DNA from: an uncultured Sinobacteraceae bacterium | Lineage (GTDB): Bacteria; Pseudomonadota; Gammaproteobacteria; Steroidobacterales; Steroidobacteraceae | DNA length: 7,645 nt | Direction: 5' to 3' | Assembly (NCBI GenBank): GCA_937902995.1 | Contig: CALEKY010000146.1 | Coordinates: 1-7,645 of the forward strand | Shown here: positions 1 to 6,630 of the stretch, piece by piece | Layout of the letters: each line of letters starts with the position of its first letter | How positions within the stretch are numbered: the stretch's first letter is position 1 | Position numbers and translations under genes: made by a program | The notes under the pieces: generated by a model | Told to the model about the DNA's origin: nothing | The model's input: the letters and a program-made list of their open reading frames with translations, nothing else | Database searches by the model: none

Positions 1-1
1 G

Positions 2-79
2 GATGAAATGTTCATCGGCTACATCACGTACACGCTGCCGAACAAGGACTACAACGCCAGGCAGGCATCCGCACGCTGA
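2..79 (+). CDS. C-terminal fragment of an upstream gene (possibly copper-type monooxygenase-like)
   Basis: The open frame enters from the left edge and ends with TGA at 77-79, giving 25 residues that begin DEMFIGYITYTLPNKDY. The fragment is followed closely by a strong intrinsic terminator, which supports it as a real gene end. The DEMFIGY-type ending resembles the C-termini of bacterial proteins related to copper type II ascorbate-dependent monooxygenases, which often end in a '[WD]-[DE]-E-M-[MF]-x-G' segment. This is recollection of a family pattern over a very short stretch, so the functional guess is weak. The reading frame and stop are directly seen. An internal ATG at 8-10 is not needed as a start because the frame is open to the edge. 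Confidence 0.5.
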   Translation, partial: DEMFIGYITYTLPNKDYNARQASAR

Positions 80-102
80 TCGCGCGAGCGATTCGATGCT
101 CC

Positions 103-135
103 AAGAGGGCTACCTTCGGGTAGCCCTCTTCTTTT
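103..135 (+). terminator. Rho-independent terminator with cUUCGg tetraloop
   Basis: A perfect 12-bp stem (AAGAGGGCTACC at 103-114 with GGTAGCCCTCTT at 119-130) encloses a TTCG loop closed by C-G, the exceptionally stable cUUCGg tetraloop. It is followed by CTTTT (131-135). It lies 23 bases after the stop codon of the upstream partial gene and before the PQQ dehydrogenase, so it separates the two transcription units. The A/T-rich stem base (AAGA / TCTT) could also give a usable U-tract in the reverse direction, but no gene converges from the right here. Confidence 0.92.
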
Positions 136-183
136 GTGCGCCGACAAATGAACGCAGCTTCAAGCCAAGATCTGTCACGACTA

Positions 184-212
184 TTGGCGAGGCATGCTGC
201 GCTTGGTACATA
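184..212 (+). promoter_or_regulatory. Candidate sigma-70-like promoter for the PQQ dehydrogenase unit
   Basis: TTGGCG (184-189) and TACATA (207-212) are separated by 17 bases, the optimal spacing, and lie between the upstream terminator and the GTG start at 263. The match to TTGACA is 4/6 and to TATAAT only 3/6, so this is a weak candidate. A promoter somewhere in 136-250 is expected because the terminator isolates the downstream genes. No operator-like palindrome stands out. Confidence 0.25.
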
Positions 213-250
213 GTGGCGAGCAGCGGATCGCAGAGTCCGCGCAGAACATC

Positions 251-255
251 AGGAG
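251..255 (+). promoter_or_regulatory. Shine-Dalgarno site that selects the GTG start at 263
   Basis: AGGAG lies 7 bases before GTG (263-265). This decides the start of the PQQ dehydrogenase. The upstream in-frame ATG at 194 has only a GAGG that almost touches it, and it would bury the signal peptide behind a polar 23-residue extension. Confidence 0.75.
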
Positions 256-262
256 CAATCAC

Positions 263-2524
263 GTGCATCATCCAGCACGATTGTCGGTGACGGGGGCACT
301 GGCTCTACTCGCAAGCGCATCGACGGCGCTGGCCGACACGAACCGAGGCGAAGAAGTCTTCCAGAGCCACTGCGTACGTTGCCACGCGCCTGCAGAAATG
401 ACCGGCAGGCTCACGGCATCGTGGATCGGACGCACCGCCGAGGAGCTCTTCCAGCGCACCAAGACGACGATGCCAGCCGAGTCGCCCGGCTCTCTTCGCG
501 ACGACGACTACCTGGCGGTCACGGCGCACATCCTCGCCATGGCCGAGATGGCGCCGTCGGCGCCGATCCAAGCGCAGACGCTCGCGAAGATCACGATTTC
601 CCCACCGACGAAGGCGAAAGCACCTGTACAACCCGACGTCGGTTGGACTGAGTTCAACGGCAATCTCGCCGCACAACGTTACTCGCCGCTCGACCAGATC
701 AACGCCGACAACGTGAGCAAGCTCGCCGTCGCATGGCGCTGGCCTGCAGGCATGTTCGGCCCCTCCCCTGAATTGAAGAATGTCTCATCGCCAATCGTCG
801 CGGACGGAAAGATGTTCGCCACCGTCGGCACGACGCGCGACGTCGTCGGCATCGATCCTGCAACCGGACAACTGCTCTGGATGTGGCGTGCCGATGAGGG
901 CGAGCGTTACGACAATGCCGCGCGCAAGGGATCGGGCCGAGGCGTCGCTTATTGGCGGAGCGGCTCCGTCAAACGTGTGTTCACGATCACCCCCGGCTAC
1001 ACGCTCGTTGCGCTCGATGCGGACACCGGTCGTCCCGATCCGCGCTTCGGCGACAACGGCATGATCGATCTACAGCAAGGCTTGCGGCGCGCGAAGGATC
1101 GCGAAGATCTCGACATCGGCTTCTCGTTCCCGCCGTTCATCATGAACGATGTGATCGTCGTCGGCGCAGCGATGCGCGTGGCCTTCCGTCCGCCATCCAA
1201 GTCGAACGTCAAAGGCGATGTGCGCGCCTTCGATGCGCACACCGGCAAGCTACTGTGGACCTTCAAGACCATTCCGGACGACGGCGAGCCCGGCTCCGAA
1301 ACCTGGCTCAACGGCTCGAACTCGTTCACGGGAAATGCCGGCGTATGGACCGCGATGTCCGGCGATCCGGAACTTGGGCTCGTCTATCTCCCGGTTGAGG
1401 CTGCAACCGGCGATCGCTACGGCGGCGATCGTCCGGGCGCCAATCTGTTCGCGAACAGCCTCGTCGCCGTCGACATCAAGACGGGCAAGATGAAATGGCA
1501 GTACCAGATCATCCATCACGATATCTGGGATTGGGACAATCCGGCCGCGCCGATCCTTGCGGATCTGCCGAACGGCAAGAAGATCGTCGTTCAGCTCACG
1601 AAACAGGCCTTCGCGTACACGTTCGATCGCACGACCGGTAAACCGATCTGGCCGATTCGCGAACGTAGAGTTCCGCAATCCGATGTGCCCGGCGAATGGA
1701 CGTCGCCGACTCAACCCTTCCCGACCAAACCCGCGCCGTTCGACGTACAAGGCATCAGCGAGAAGGATTTGATCGATTTCACGCCGGAAGTGCTCGCGGC
1801 CGCCAAGGAAGCGATCAAGCCGTATCGGCTTGGCCCGCTCTTCACGCCTGCATCGCTCATGGATGCGAAGGACGGCACGAAAGGCACGCTGAGCCTCCCG
1901 TCCGCGACGGGCGGCGCGAATTGGGAAGGCGGCGCGCTCGATCCTGAAACCGGAATCTTGTACGTGCCGTCGCGCACCGCTGTCGAAGTGCTCGCGCTCG
2001 TGAGCGACCCGAAAGTGTCGAGCGTGAAGTACATCCAAGGCGCCGCTCGGCCGCCGCGCGTGTTCGACACGTTGCCGCTCGTGAAGCCGCCATACGGCCG
2101 CATTACCGCAATCGACATGAACACCGGCGATCACTTGTGGTGGATTCCGAACGCGGATACGCCGAAAGAGATTGCCGAGCATCCGAAGCTGAAGGGTGTC
2201 ACGCTGCCCCGCACCGGAATTCCGACTCGAGCCGGATTGCTGCTGACGAAGACATTGCTGTTCGCCGGCGAAGGTTGGGGCGGCAGCCCTGTTTTCCGTG
2301 CACACGACAAGAAAACCGGCCAGATCGTTGCGGAGATCAAATTACCGGCAACTCAGGCTGGGCAGCCGATTACTTATATGCACAAGGGTAAGCAATACAT
2401 CGTTATGTTCGTCGGCGACGGCAAGTCGCCTGGCGAGCTCGTTGCCTTGGCGCTTCCCGAAGAAAAGAAGGAAGGTCAGACGCCGCAACGCCGTCCGCAG
2501 CAAGCGCAACAGGCGCGCCTTTGA
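263..2524 (+). CDS. Exported PQQ-dependent dehydrogenase with N-terminal cytochrome c domain
   Basis: This 753-residue product (GTG start) probably oxidises an alcohol, sugar or related polyol in the periplasm and passes electrons from PQQ to its own heme. A Sec signal peptide occupies about residues 1-25 (hydrophobic GALALLA, cleavage near TALA-DT). A class-I-type cytochrome c domain follows, with heme motif C37-V-R-C40-H41 and a likely axial Met at residue 70 (TTMP). From about residue 127 the protein is a quinoprotein beta-propeller. Its signatures include GRGVAYW, LVALDADTG, repeated 'DxxTGxxxW' blade motifs and HHDIWDWD at residues 418-425, which in glucose/quinate dehydrogenase relatives carries the catalytic Asp. 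The adjacent-cysteine pair of methanol dehydrogenases is absent, so it fits the glucose/quinate-like group better. The C-terminal tail (about 20 residues) is rich in Q, R and K. Most quinohemoprotein alcohol dehydrogenases carry the cytochrome at the C-terminus. The substrate is not predictable. A hydrolase gene follows after 38 bases, probably in the same operon. Confidence 0.93.
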   Translation: MHHPARLSVTGALALLASASTALADTNRGEEVFQSHCVRCHAPAEMTGRLTASWIGRTAEELFQRTKTTMPAESPGSLRDDDYLAVTAHILAMAEMAPSAPIQAQTLAKITISPPTKAKAPVQPDVGWTEFNGNLAAQRYSPLDQINADNVSKLAVAWRWPAGMFGPSPELKNVSSPIVADGKMFATVGTTRDVVGIDPATGQLLWMWRADEGERYDNAARKGSGRGVAYWRSGSVKRVFTITPGYTLVALDADTGRPDPRFGDNGMIDLQQGLRRAKDREDLDIGFSFPPFIMNDVIVVGAAMRVAFRPPSKSNVKGDVRAFDAHTGKLLWTFKTIPDDGEPGSETWLNGSNSFTGNAGVWTAMSGDPELGLVYLPVEAATGDRYGGDRPGANLFANSLVAVDIKTGKMKWQYQIIHHDIWDWDNPAAPILADLPNGKKIVVQLTKQAFAYTFDRTTGKPIWPIRERRVPQSDVPGEWTSPTQPFPTKPAPFDVQGISEKDLIDFTPEVLAAAKEAIKPYRLGPLFTPASLMDAKDGTKGTLSLPSATGGANWEGGALDPETGILYVPSRTAVEVLALVSDPKVSSVKYIQGAARPPRVFDTLPLVKPPYGRITAIDMNTGDHLWWIPNADTPKEIAEHPKLKGVTLPRTGIPTRAGLLLTKTLLFAGEGWGGSPVFRAHDKKTGQIVAEIKLPATQAGQPITYMHKGKQYIVMFVGDGKSPGELVALALPEEKKEGQTPQRRPQQAQQARL

Positions 2525-2549
2525 ATCGCGATTGGGGGGCGCAGCTCGC

Positions 2550-2555
2550 AGAGGG
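2550..2555 (+). promoter_or_regulatory. Shine-Dalgarno site that selects the ATG start at 2563
   Basis: AGAGGG ends 7 bases before ATG (2563-2565). It favours this start over the in-frame TTG at 2521, which overlaps the stop of the preceding gene and would put 14 extra residues in front of the Tat signal. Confidence 0.65.
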
Positions 2556-2562
2556 CATTCGC

Positions 2563-3549
2563 ATGACTCCACACGACGAGACGAGCGCCAATCCCGATCG
2601 CCGTACTTTCATCGAAGCGCTCACCTTTGCGCTCGCCTCGAGCGCTGTCTCGGGATCTGCAACAGCTGCGGAGGCGCCAGCAGTGGTTCGACACTTTCCC
2701 GGCTTCGACCCGATTCGCATCGAAACCTCGGGCGCTGTCATCAATGGCGTCAAAGGCGGCAACGGACCGCCGGTCCTGCTGTTGCACGGCTGGCCGCAAA
2801 CATTGGCGGAATGGCACATCGTCGCGCCGATGCTGGCTAAGGATTTCACCGTCGTTGCAACAGACTTGCGCGGTTACGGCGACAGCAGCAAACCTGGGGA
2901 CGGCACGAACCATTCGGGCTACTCCAAACGCGAGATGGCACGCGACCAAGTCGAAGTCATGGAGAAGCTCGGCTACAAACGGTTCGCACTCGTCGGTCAC
3001 GATCGCGGCGGCCGCGTCGCACATCGGCTCGTGCTCGACCACCCAGAACGCGTGTCGCGCGTTGCCGTGCTCGATATCGTGCCGACCCATAAAATCTATT
3101 CGACCGTCACCAAGCAGCTCGCGACGGCGTACTACCACTGGTTCTTTCTGATCCAGCCCGCACCTCTACCAGAAACGCTGCTCGCAAACAATGCCGAGTT
3201 CTTCCTGCGCCGCTTGTTCGGTGCAGTGCGCACGATGCCTGCAGAGATCTTCGATGAGTATCTGCGTGCATTCAAAAATCCCGCGACGCTGCACGCGATG
3301 TGCGAAGACTATCGCGCCGCCGCGACCATCGACCTCGAGCACGACGAAGCCGACATGGCGAAGAAAATCGAATGCCCGCTGCTCGCCCTCTGGGGCGCCA
3401 AAGGCGCGATGCAGCAGCTCTACGATGTATTAGCGACTTGGCGCGAACGCGCCACGAACGTCAGCGGTAAAGCGCTTCCGGGCGGACACTGGTTACCTGA
3501 GGAAGTGCCGAATGAGGTGTATGAAGAGCTGAGGAGTTTCCTCAGTTAG
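2563..3549 (+). CDS. Tat-exported alpha/beta hydrolase, fluoroacetate (haloacetate) dehalogenase family
   Basis: The 328-residue product belongs to the alpha/beta-hydrolase fold, and its motifs match haloacetate dehalogenases such as Rhodopseudomonas palustris RPA1163. That family hydrolyses haloacetate to glycolate and halide. Visible residues (numbered from the ATG): oxyanion segment HGWPQ (75-79), nucleophile Asp147 in GHDRGGR with Arg148 and Arg151 (carboxylate binding in RPA1163), Asp171 in VLDIVPT, His192-Trp193 in YHWFFLIQPAPLPE and Tyr250 in CEDYRA (together the halide pocket in RPA1163), and catalytic His309 in GGHWLPEE. The N-terminus shows DRRTFIEA (R13-R14), a hydrophobic stretch and ATAAEA, consistent with a Tat signal cleaved near residues 36-38. 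Family members are typically cytoplasmic, so export is the odd point. An epoxide or ester hydrolase remains possible, but the full halide triad argues for a dehalogenase. It lies 38 bases after the PQQ dehydrogenase and is likely co-transcribed with it. Confidence 0.88.
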   Translation: MTPHDETSANPDRRTFIEALTFALASSAVSGSATAAEAPAVVRHFPGFDPIRIETSGAVINGVKGGNGPPVLLLHGWPQTLAEWHIVAPMLAKDFTVVATDLRGYGDSSKPGDGTNHSGYSKREMARDQVEVMEKLGYKRFALVGHDRGGRVAHRLVLDHPERVSRVAVLDIVPTHKIYSTVTKQLATAYYHWFFLIQPAPLPETLLANNAEFFLRRLFGAVRTMPAEIFDEYLRAFKNPATLHAMCEDYRAAATIDLEHDEADMAKKIECPLLALWGAKGAMQQLYDVLATWRERATNVSGKALPGGHWLPEEVPNEVYEELRSFLS

Positions 3550-3555
3550 CTGATC

Positions 3556-3685
3556 GTTGATAGTTGACAGTTGATAGCGAAGAGGTTGAAAGCCCTGAAC
3601 AACTGATCGCGGGGTAAGTACGCAGCGCCATCAACACAAAGGCGTCGCCTAGCGACGCCGCATCGCTTTCAACTATCAACTATAA
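3556..3685. repeat. Long imperfect inverted repeat of 7-bp units between convergent genes
   Basis: The left arm (3556-3576) is three tandem 7-mers, GTTGATA, GTTGACA and GTTGATA, followed by GCGA. The right arm (3663-3685) read on the minus strand is TATAGTTGATAGTTGAAAGCGA, i.e. two such units and the same GCGA. Across 23 bases (3558-3580 against 3663-3685) 20 pair. A further GTTGAAAGC at 3585-3593 is perfectly complementary to 3665-3673, so alternative pairings exist. The right arm overlaps the TAG stop of the minus-strand TPP enzyme gene (3680-3682). It may act as a bidirectional transcript end or be a dispersed intergenic repeat. Which of the two cannot be told from one copy. Confidence 0.7.
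3641..3659 (-). terminator. GC-rich hairpin, probable terminator of the minus-strand unit
   Basis: GGCGTCGC (3641-3648) and GCGACGCC (3652-3659) form a perfect 8-bp stem with a 3-base loop. Read on the minus strand it is followed by TTTGTGTT, a broken T-run, 21 bases beyond the TPP enzyme stop. On the plus strand only GCATCGCTTT follows, so termination is more credible for the minus strand. It sits inside the larger inverted repeat. Confidence 0.5.
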
Positions 3686-5230
3686 GACGACTTCGATCAG
3701 ATACGGTCCGCTGCTCGCCAAACCGCGCTTGAACTGCTGTTCGAGCTCTTCGAGCGTCGCGGCCCTACCCGCTTCGACGCCTTGCGCCTTTGCCAGGCCG
3801 ACCCAGTCGAGATCCGGGCGATCGATGGTCAGCATGTCGATGGCGCGCTTGCCGGGTTCGCCGGCGCCGACACCGGCGAGCTCGCCGCGCAGGATCTGAT
3901 ACGAGCGGTTGGCGAAGATGAGAATGGTCACGTCGAGCGACTCGCGTGCCATCGTCCACAACGCCTGCTGCGTGTACATGGCGCTGCCGTCGCCTTCGAG
4001 CGTGATCACTTTGCGGTCGGGCGCCGCGATTGCCGCGCCGACGGAGCACGGCAACCCGAACCCGATCGAGCCGCCCATGATGCTGAGCCAATCGTGCGGG
4101 GCTGCACCTGCTGTGAGGCTTGCGAAGCCGCGGCCGGTCGTGATCGCTTCGTCGACGACGATGGCATTCTCGGGCATGTAGGCGCCGAGAATCGCCGCAA
4201 TGCCTTCTTGGGTGATCGGCCCGCGCGGCACTTCGGGTCGCATCGGCGATGCAACGTGCGCAGGCGGCGTATTGAACGCATCGAGCTCGGCCGCGAGCGA
4301 TTCGAGCGCATGTTCCAAGTCCTGCTCTACCGAGGCGAGCTGCGTCACCGCACACTCAGGCGGAATCAGCACGCTCGGTTTGCCGGGATACGCAAAGAAC
4401 GCGACCGGCACCGTCGCGCCGACGAGCACGAGCTGCCGCACGTCTTTGAGCATTTTCATGGCGACGTCGACGACGTACGGAATGCGCGGCAGATTCACGC
4501 GGCCGGCGCCACGCTCGTGACGCGCGTTGGCGTATTCCGAGGACAACGCACAACCGGTCTTCGCCGCAATTCGCCCCGCGAGCTCGAGACTGCGTCCCGT
4601 CAGCGCCGCACCGCCGAGCAACAACATGCCCGACTTGCCGGCGGCTCGTAACGCATTCGCCGCCGCGACGATCGCGGCATTGTCGACGCGCGGCCGTGCC
4701 GGCGGCTCGCTCGCTGTGACCGAGCGAGCCGCTTCGTTCCATTGATTGTCGGCCGGCACGATGAGCGTTGCGATGTGACCCGGCGCCGTACGCGCAACGG
4801 TGACAGCCTCTGCAACTTCGTCCGCCAACGTTGCGGCGCTCTGCGAGCGCTTCACCCAGTTCGACATCGGTCGTGCGAGGCTCTCGATATCGGACGTCAA
4901 CGGCGCATCGTGGCGGATGTGATAGGTCGCGTGTTCGCCGACGATGTTGACGATGCCGGAACGCGCGCGTCGCGCGTTGTGCAGATTCGCCAAGCCATTG
5001 CCGAGACCGGGCCCGAGATGCAACAGCGTGGAAGCCGGCTTGCCGGCAATTCGGTAATAGCCGTCGGCCGCGCCGGTGACGACACCTTCGAACAACCCGA
5101 GCACGCAGCGCATGCCTTCAACGCGATCCAACGCGGCCACGAAGTGCATTTCCGATGTGCCCGGATTCGTGAAACACACATTGACACCCGAATTGACGAG
5201 CGTTCGGACGAGACTTTCTGCTCCGTTCAT
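3680..5230 (-). CDS. TPP-dependent 2-oxoacid decarboxylase / acetolactate-synthase-like enzyme (IlvX-like)
   Basis: The 516-residue product has the three-domain layout of the thiamine-diphosphate decarboxylase superfamily and no signal peptide, so it should be cytoplasmic. The N-terminal PYR domain has NPGTSEMHF (22-30), catalytic Glu48 in LFEGVVTGAADGY, and His71. The C-terminal PP domain has IGFGLPCSVGAA (389-400) and the TPP/Mg motif GDGSAMYTQQALW (413-425) with Asn441. The GDGSxxYTxxALWT form is closer to benzoylformate decarboxylase than to biosynthetic acetolactate synthase. Mycobacterial IlvX, of similar length and with a similar MNGA start, seems the nearest recalled relative. The position equivalent to benzoylformate decarboxylase His281 appears to be Phe278, so the acid/base set differs. 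The catalytic Glu argues against glyoxylate carboligase, which has Val there. The gene lies 116 bases after the FMN dehydrogenase gene on the same strand. The start rests on the conserved MNGA opening, since the ribosome site is weak. The substrate is unknown. Confidence 0.88.
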   Translation of the reverse strand: MNGAESLVRTLVNSGVNVCFTNPGTSEMHFVAALDRVEGMRCVLGLFEGVVTGAADGYYRIAGKPASTLLHLGPGLGNGLANLHNARRARSGIVNIVGEHATYHIRHDAPLTSDIESLARPMSNWVKRSQSAATLADEVAEAVTVARTAPGHIATLIVPADNQWNEAARSVTASEPPARPRVDNAAIVAAANALRAAGKSGMLLLGGAALTGRSLELAGRIAAKTGCALSSEYANARHERGAGRVNLPRIPYVVDVAMKMLKDVRQLVLVGATVPVAFFAYPGKPSVLIPPECAVTQLASVEQDLEHALESLAAELDAFNTPPAHVASPMRPEVPRGPITQEGIAAILGAYMPENAIVVDEAITTGRGFASLTAGAAPHDWLSIMGGSIGFGLPCSVGAAIAAPDRKVITLEGDGSAMYTQQALWTMARESLDVTILIFANRSYQILRGELAGVGAGEPGKRAIDMLTIDRPDLDWVGLAKAQGVEAGRAATLEELEQQFKRGLASSGPYLIEVVL

Positions 5231-5346
5231 GACGTTTGCTTCAGCCGCTTACATTGCTGCGTTGGACAAAGAAGGCGCAGTTTCCGCGATTCCGTGGGGA
5301 GAGCCAACCCGCAGGTTGCTGCAGCAGACGATCGGGGAATGCGACA

Positions 5347-6591
5347 TCAGCGGGCGATGATGTAGCTTCGATCGATCTCTTTGAGGTTCCGTGTGCCGGC
5401 CTGCCGCATGGCAGTACGTAACTCGTCGCACAGGATCTTGAGCACCGCCGCCGCACCCGCTTCGCCATAAGCCGCAAGCCCCCACACATAGGGACGCCCG
5501 ATGCCCACGGCCGTCGCGCCCAGCGCCAGCGCTTTGAAAATGTCCGTGCCGCGACGGAAGCCACTGTCGATGAGCACCGGAATGGCGCTTCGCGTACCTT
5601 CGAGCACTTCGCTCAACGACTCAATCGTACCGCGGCCGCTCTCCTCCGCACGTCCGCCGTGATTCGATAAGACGATGCCGTCGAGACCGTGCTTGACCGC
5701 GAGCTCGCCGTCCTCGCGTGTGACGATGCCTTTGAGCAGGAGCTTGCCGGGATAAACATCGCGAAGCCGCTTCACATAGTCCCAAGTAATGTTGTTGGGA
5801 ATGGGGCTGCGTACCTTCGACACATCGATGCCCTTGAACATCGGTTTCAAGGCCAGCCGCGTACCCCCGCGCGGACTCTCGTGACAGGCCGTGCAGTCGC
5901 GCGTATCCGCACGCCGTAGTCGCGCAGCGGTCTCGCGATTCGAGCCGCCGTTCAAGTCGACGGTCAAAGCCACCGTGCGTACGCCCGCCTCGTGCACGCG
6001 CTTCAAAACTTGCGCCGTGACCTCGAATCGATCGGTGGGATAGAGCTGATACCAGAGCCCCTCGGTGCCGCGTGCCGCGACGACCTCTTCGAGCGTGCAG
6101 GAGGTCAGCGTCGACAACATTTGCAGGTGATTGCCCGCCTTGGCCGCCTTCGCCGCACCGACTTCGCCCTCCGGATGGAACGCACGCTGCGAGCTCACGG
6201 GGCACAAGAAGATCGGCGAAGCGAAGCGCGTGCCGAACAGCTCCACGCTCATATCGATGTTGCTCACGTCGACCATGCGACGTACGCGAATCGAAAATCG
6301 ATCGAAGGCCACGCGATTGGCTCGAATCGTCGCCTCGTCGTCGACGCCGGTCGCAAGATAACCCCAATGCGCCGGCGGCAAGGTGCGCTTGGCGATTTCC
6401 TCGAAATCGAAGACGTTCAACGCGTCGTCGATCTCGCGGATCAACGGGTCGCTGCTTTGAGCAAGAGCTCGCACCGTTCCAGCAAGCAGCGGACTTGCGA
6501 GCATGAAATTGAGCAGCTCACGCCGTGCGACGGCACGCAGCAATCCGTTCGTGCGCATTTCATCCAACGCGCCAGGAGGCAATTTGGGCAT
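5347..6591 (-). CDS. Tat-exported FMN-dependent alpha-hydroxy-acid dehydrogenase with a CxxCH motif
   Basis: The 414-residue product belongs to the FMN L-lactate/glycolate/mandelate dehydrogenase family, which oxidises 2-hydroxy acids to 2-oxo acids. Family landmarks, numbered from the ATG at 6591: Tyr78 (HWGYLATG), Tyr184 (YQLY), Asp212 (TVDL), Lys287 (LLLKG), His311 and Arg314 (SNHGGR), and the FMN-phosphate segment DSGFRRGTD (342-350). The usual RQLD after NHGG is replaced by RAEES. The N-terminus shows ARRELLNF (R23-R24), a hydrophobic stretch and ALA-Q near residue 44, consistent with Tat export. Residues 233-237 read CTACH, a heme-c-type motif, in the variable loop after Asp212. Start choice is uncertain: ATG at 6591 has a weak GAGACGAG upstream, ATG at 6558 gives a more typical Tat length, and a TTG lies at 6624. 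The gene starts 39 bases after the FAH-family gene and is likely in the same operon. Confidence 0.9.
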   Translation of the reverse strand: MPKLPPGALDEMRTNGLLRAVARRELLNFMLASPLLAGTVRALAQSSDPLIREIDDALNVFDFEEIAKRTLPPAHWGYLATGVDDEATIRANRVAFDRFSIRVRRMVDVSNIDMSVELFGTRFASPIFLCPVSSQRAFHPEGEVGAAKAAKAGNHLQMLSTLTSCTLEEVVAARGTEGLWYQLYPTDRFEVTAQVLKRVHEAGVRTVALTVDLNGGSNRETAARLRRADTRDCTACHESPRGGTRLALKPMFKGIDVSKVRSPIPNNITWDYVKRLRDVYPGKLLLKGIVTREDGELAVKHGLDGIVLSNHGGRAEESGRGTIESLSEVLEGTRSAIPVLIDSGFRRGTDIFKALALGATAVGIGRPYVWGLAAYGEAGAAAVLKILCDELRTAMRQAGTRNLKEIDRSYIIAR

Positions 6592-6630
6592 GACTCGTCT
6601 CGCGGCGTCGCACCTGAATTGCAATGTTGC

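Noticed and set aside
194..262. Upstream ATG at 194 as the start of the PQQ dehydrogenase
   Set aside because: The GAGG before it is almost adjacent, and the start would add a polar 23-residue extension before the signal peptide. GTG at 263 has AGGAG at 7-base spacing.
1250..2305. Long minus-strand open frame (about 350 codons) antisense to the PQQ dehydrogenase
   Set aside because: It is rich in Arg and Ala with no recognisable motif, and lies wholly inside a gene with clear conserved motifs. Such frames are expected in high-GC DNA.
2521..2562. TTG at 2521 (overlapping the preceding stop) as the start of the hydrolase
   Set aside because: Rare start without a good ribosome site. ATG at 2563 has AGAGGG and places the twin arginines normally.
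3556..3685. CRISPR array from the tandem GTTGATA units
   Set aside because: Units are 7 bp and abut with no spacers. This is a tandem/inverted repeat.
3782..4651. Plus-strand open frame of about 290 codons across the TPP enzyme
   Set aside because: Arg-, Ala- and His-rich shadow of the real minus-strand gene.
3680..5230. Glyoxylate carboligase identity for the TPP enzyme
   Set aside because: The catalytic Glu (Glu48) is present, whereas glyoxylate carboligase has Val there, and the GDGSAMYT motif is decarboxylase-like.
5305..5318. CAACC/GGTTG hairpin between the TPP and FMN genes as a terminator
   Set aside because: Only a 5-bp stem and no T-run on either strand.
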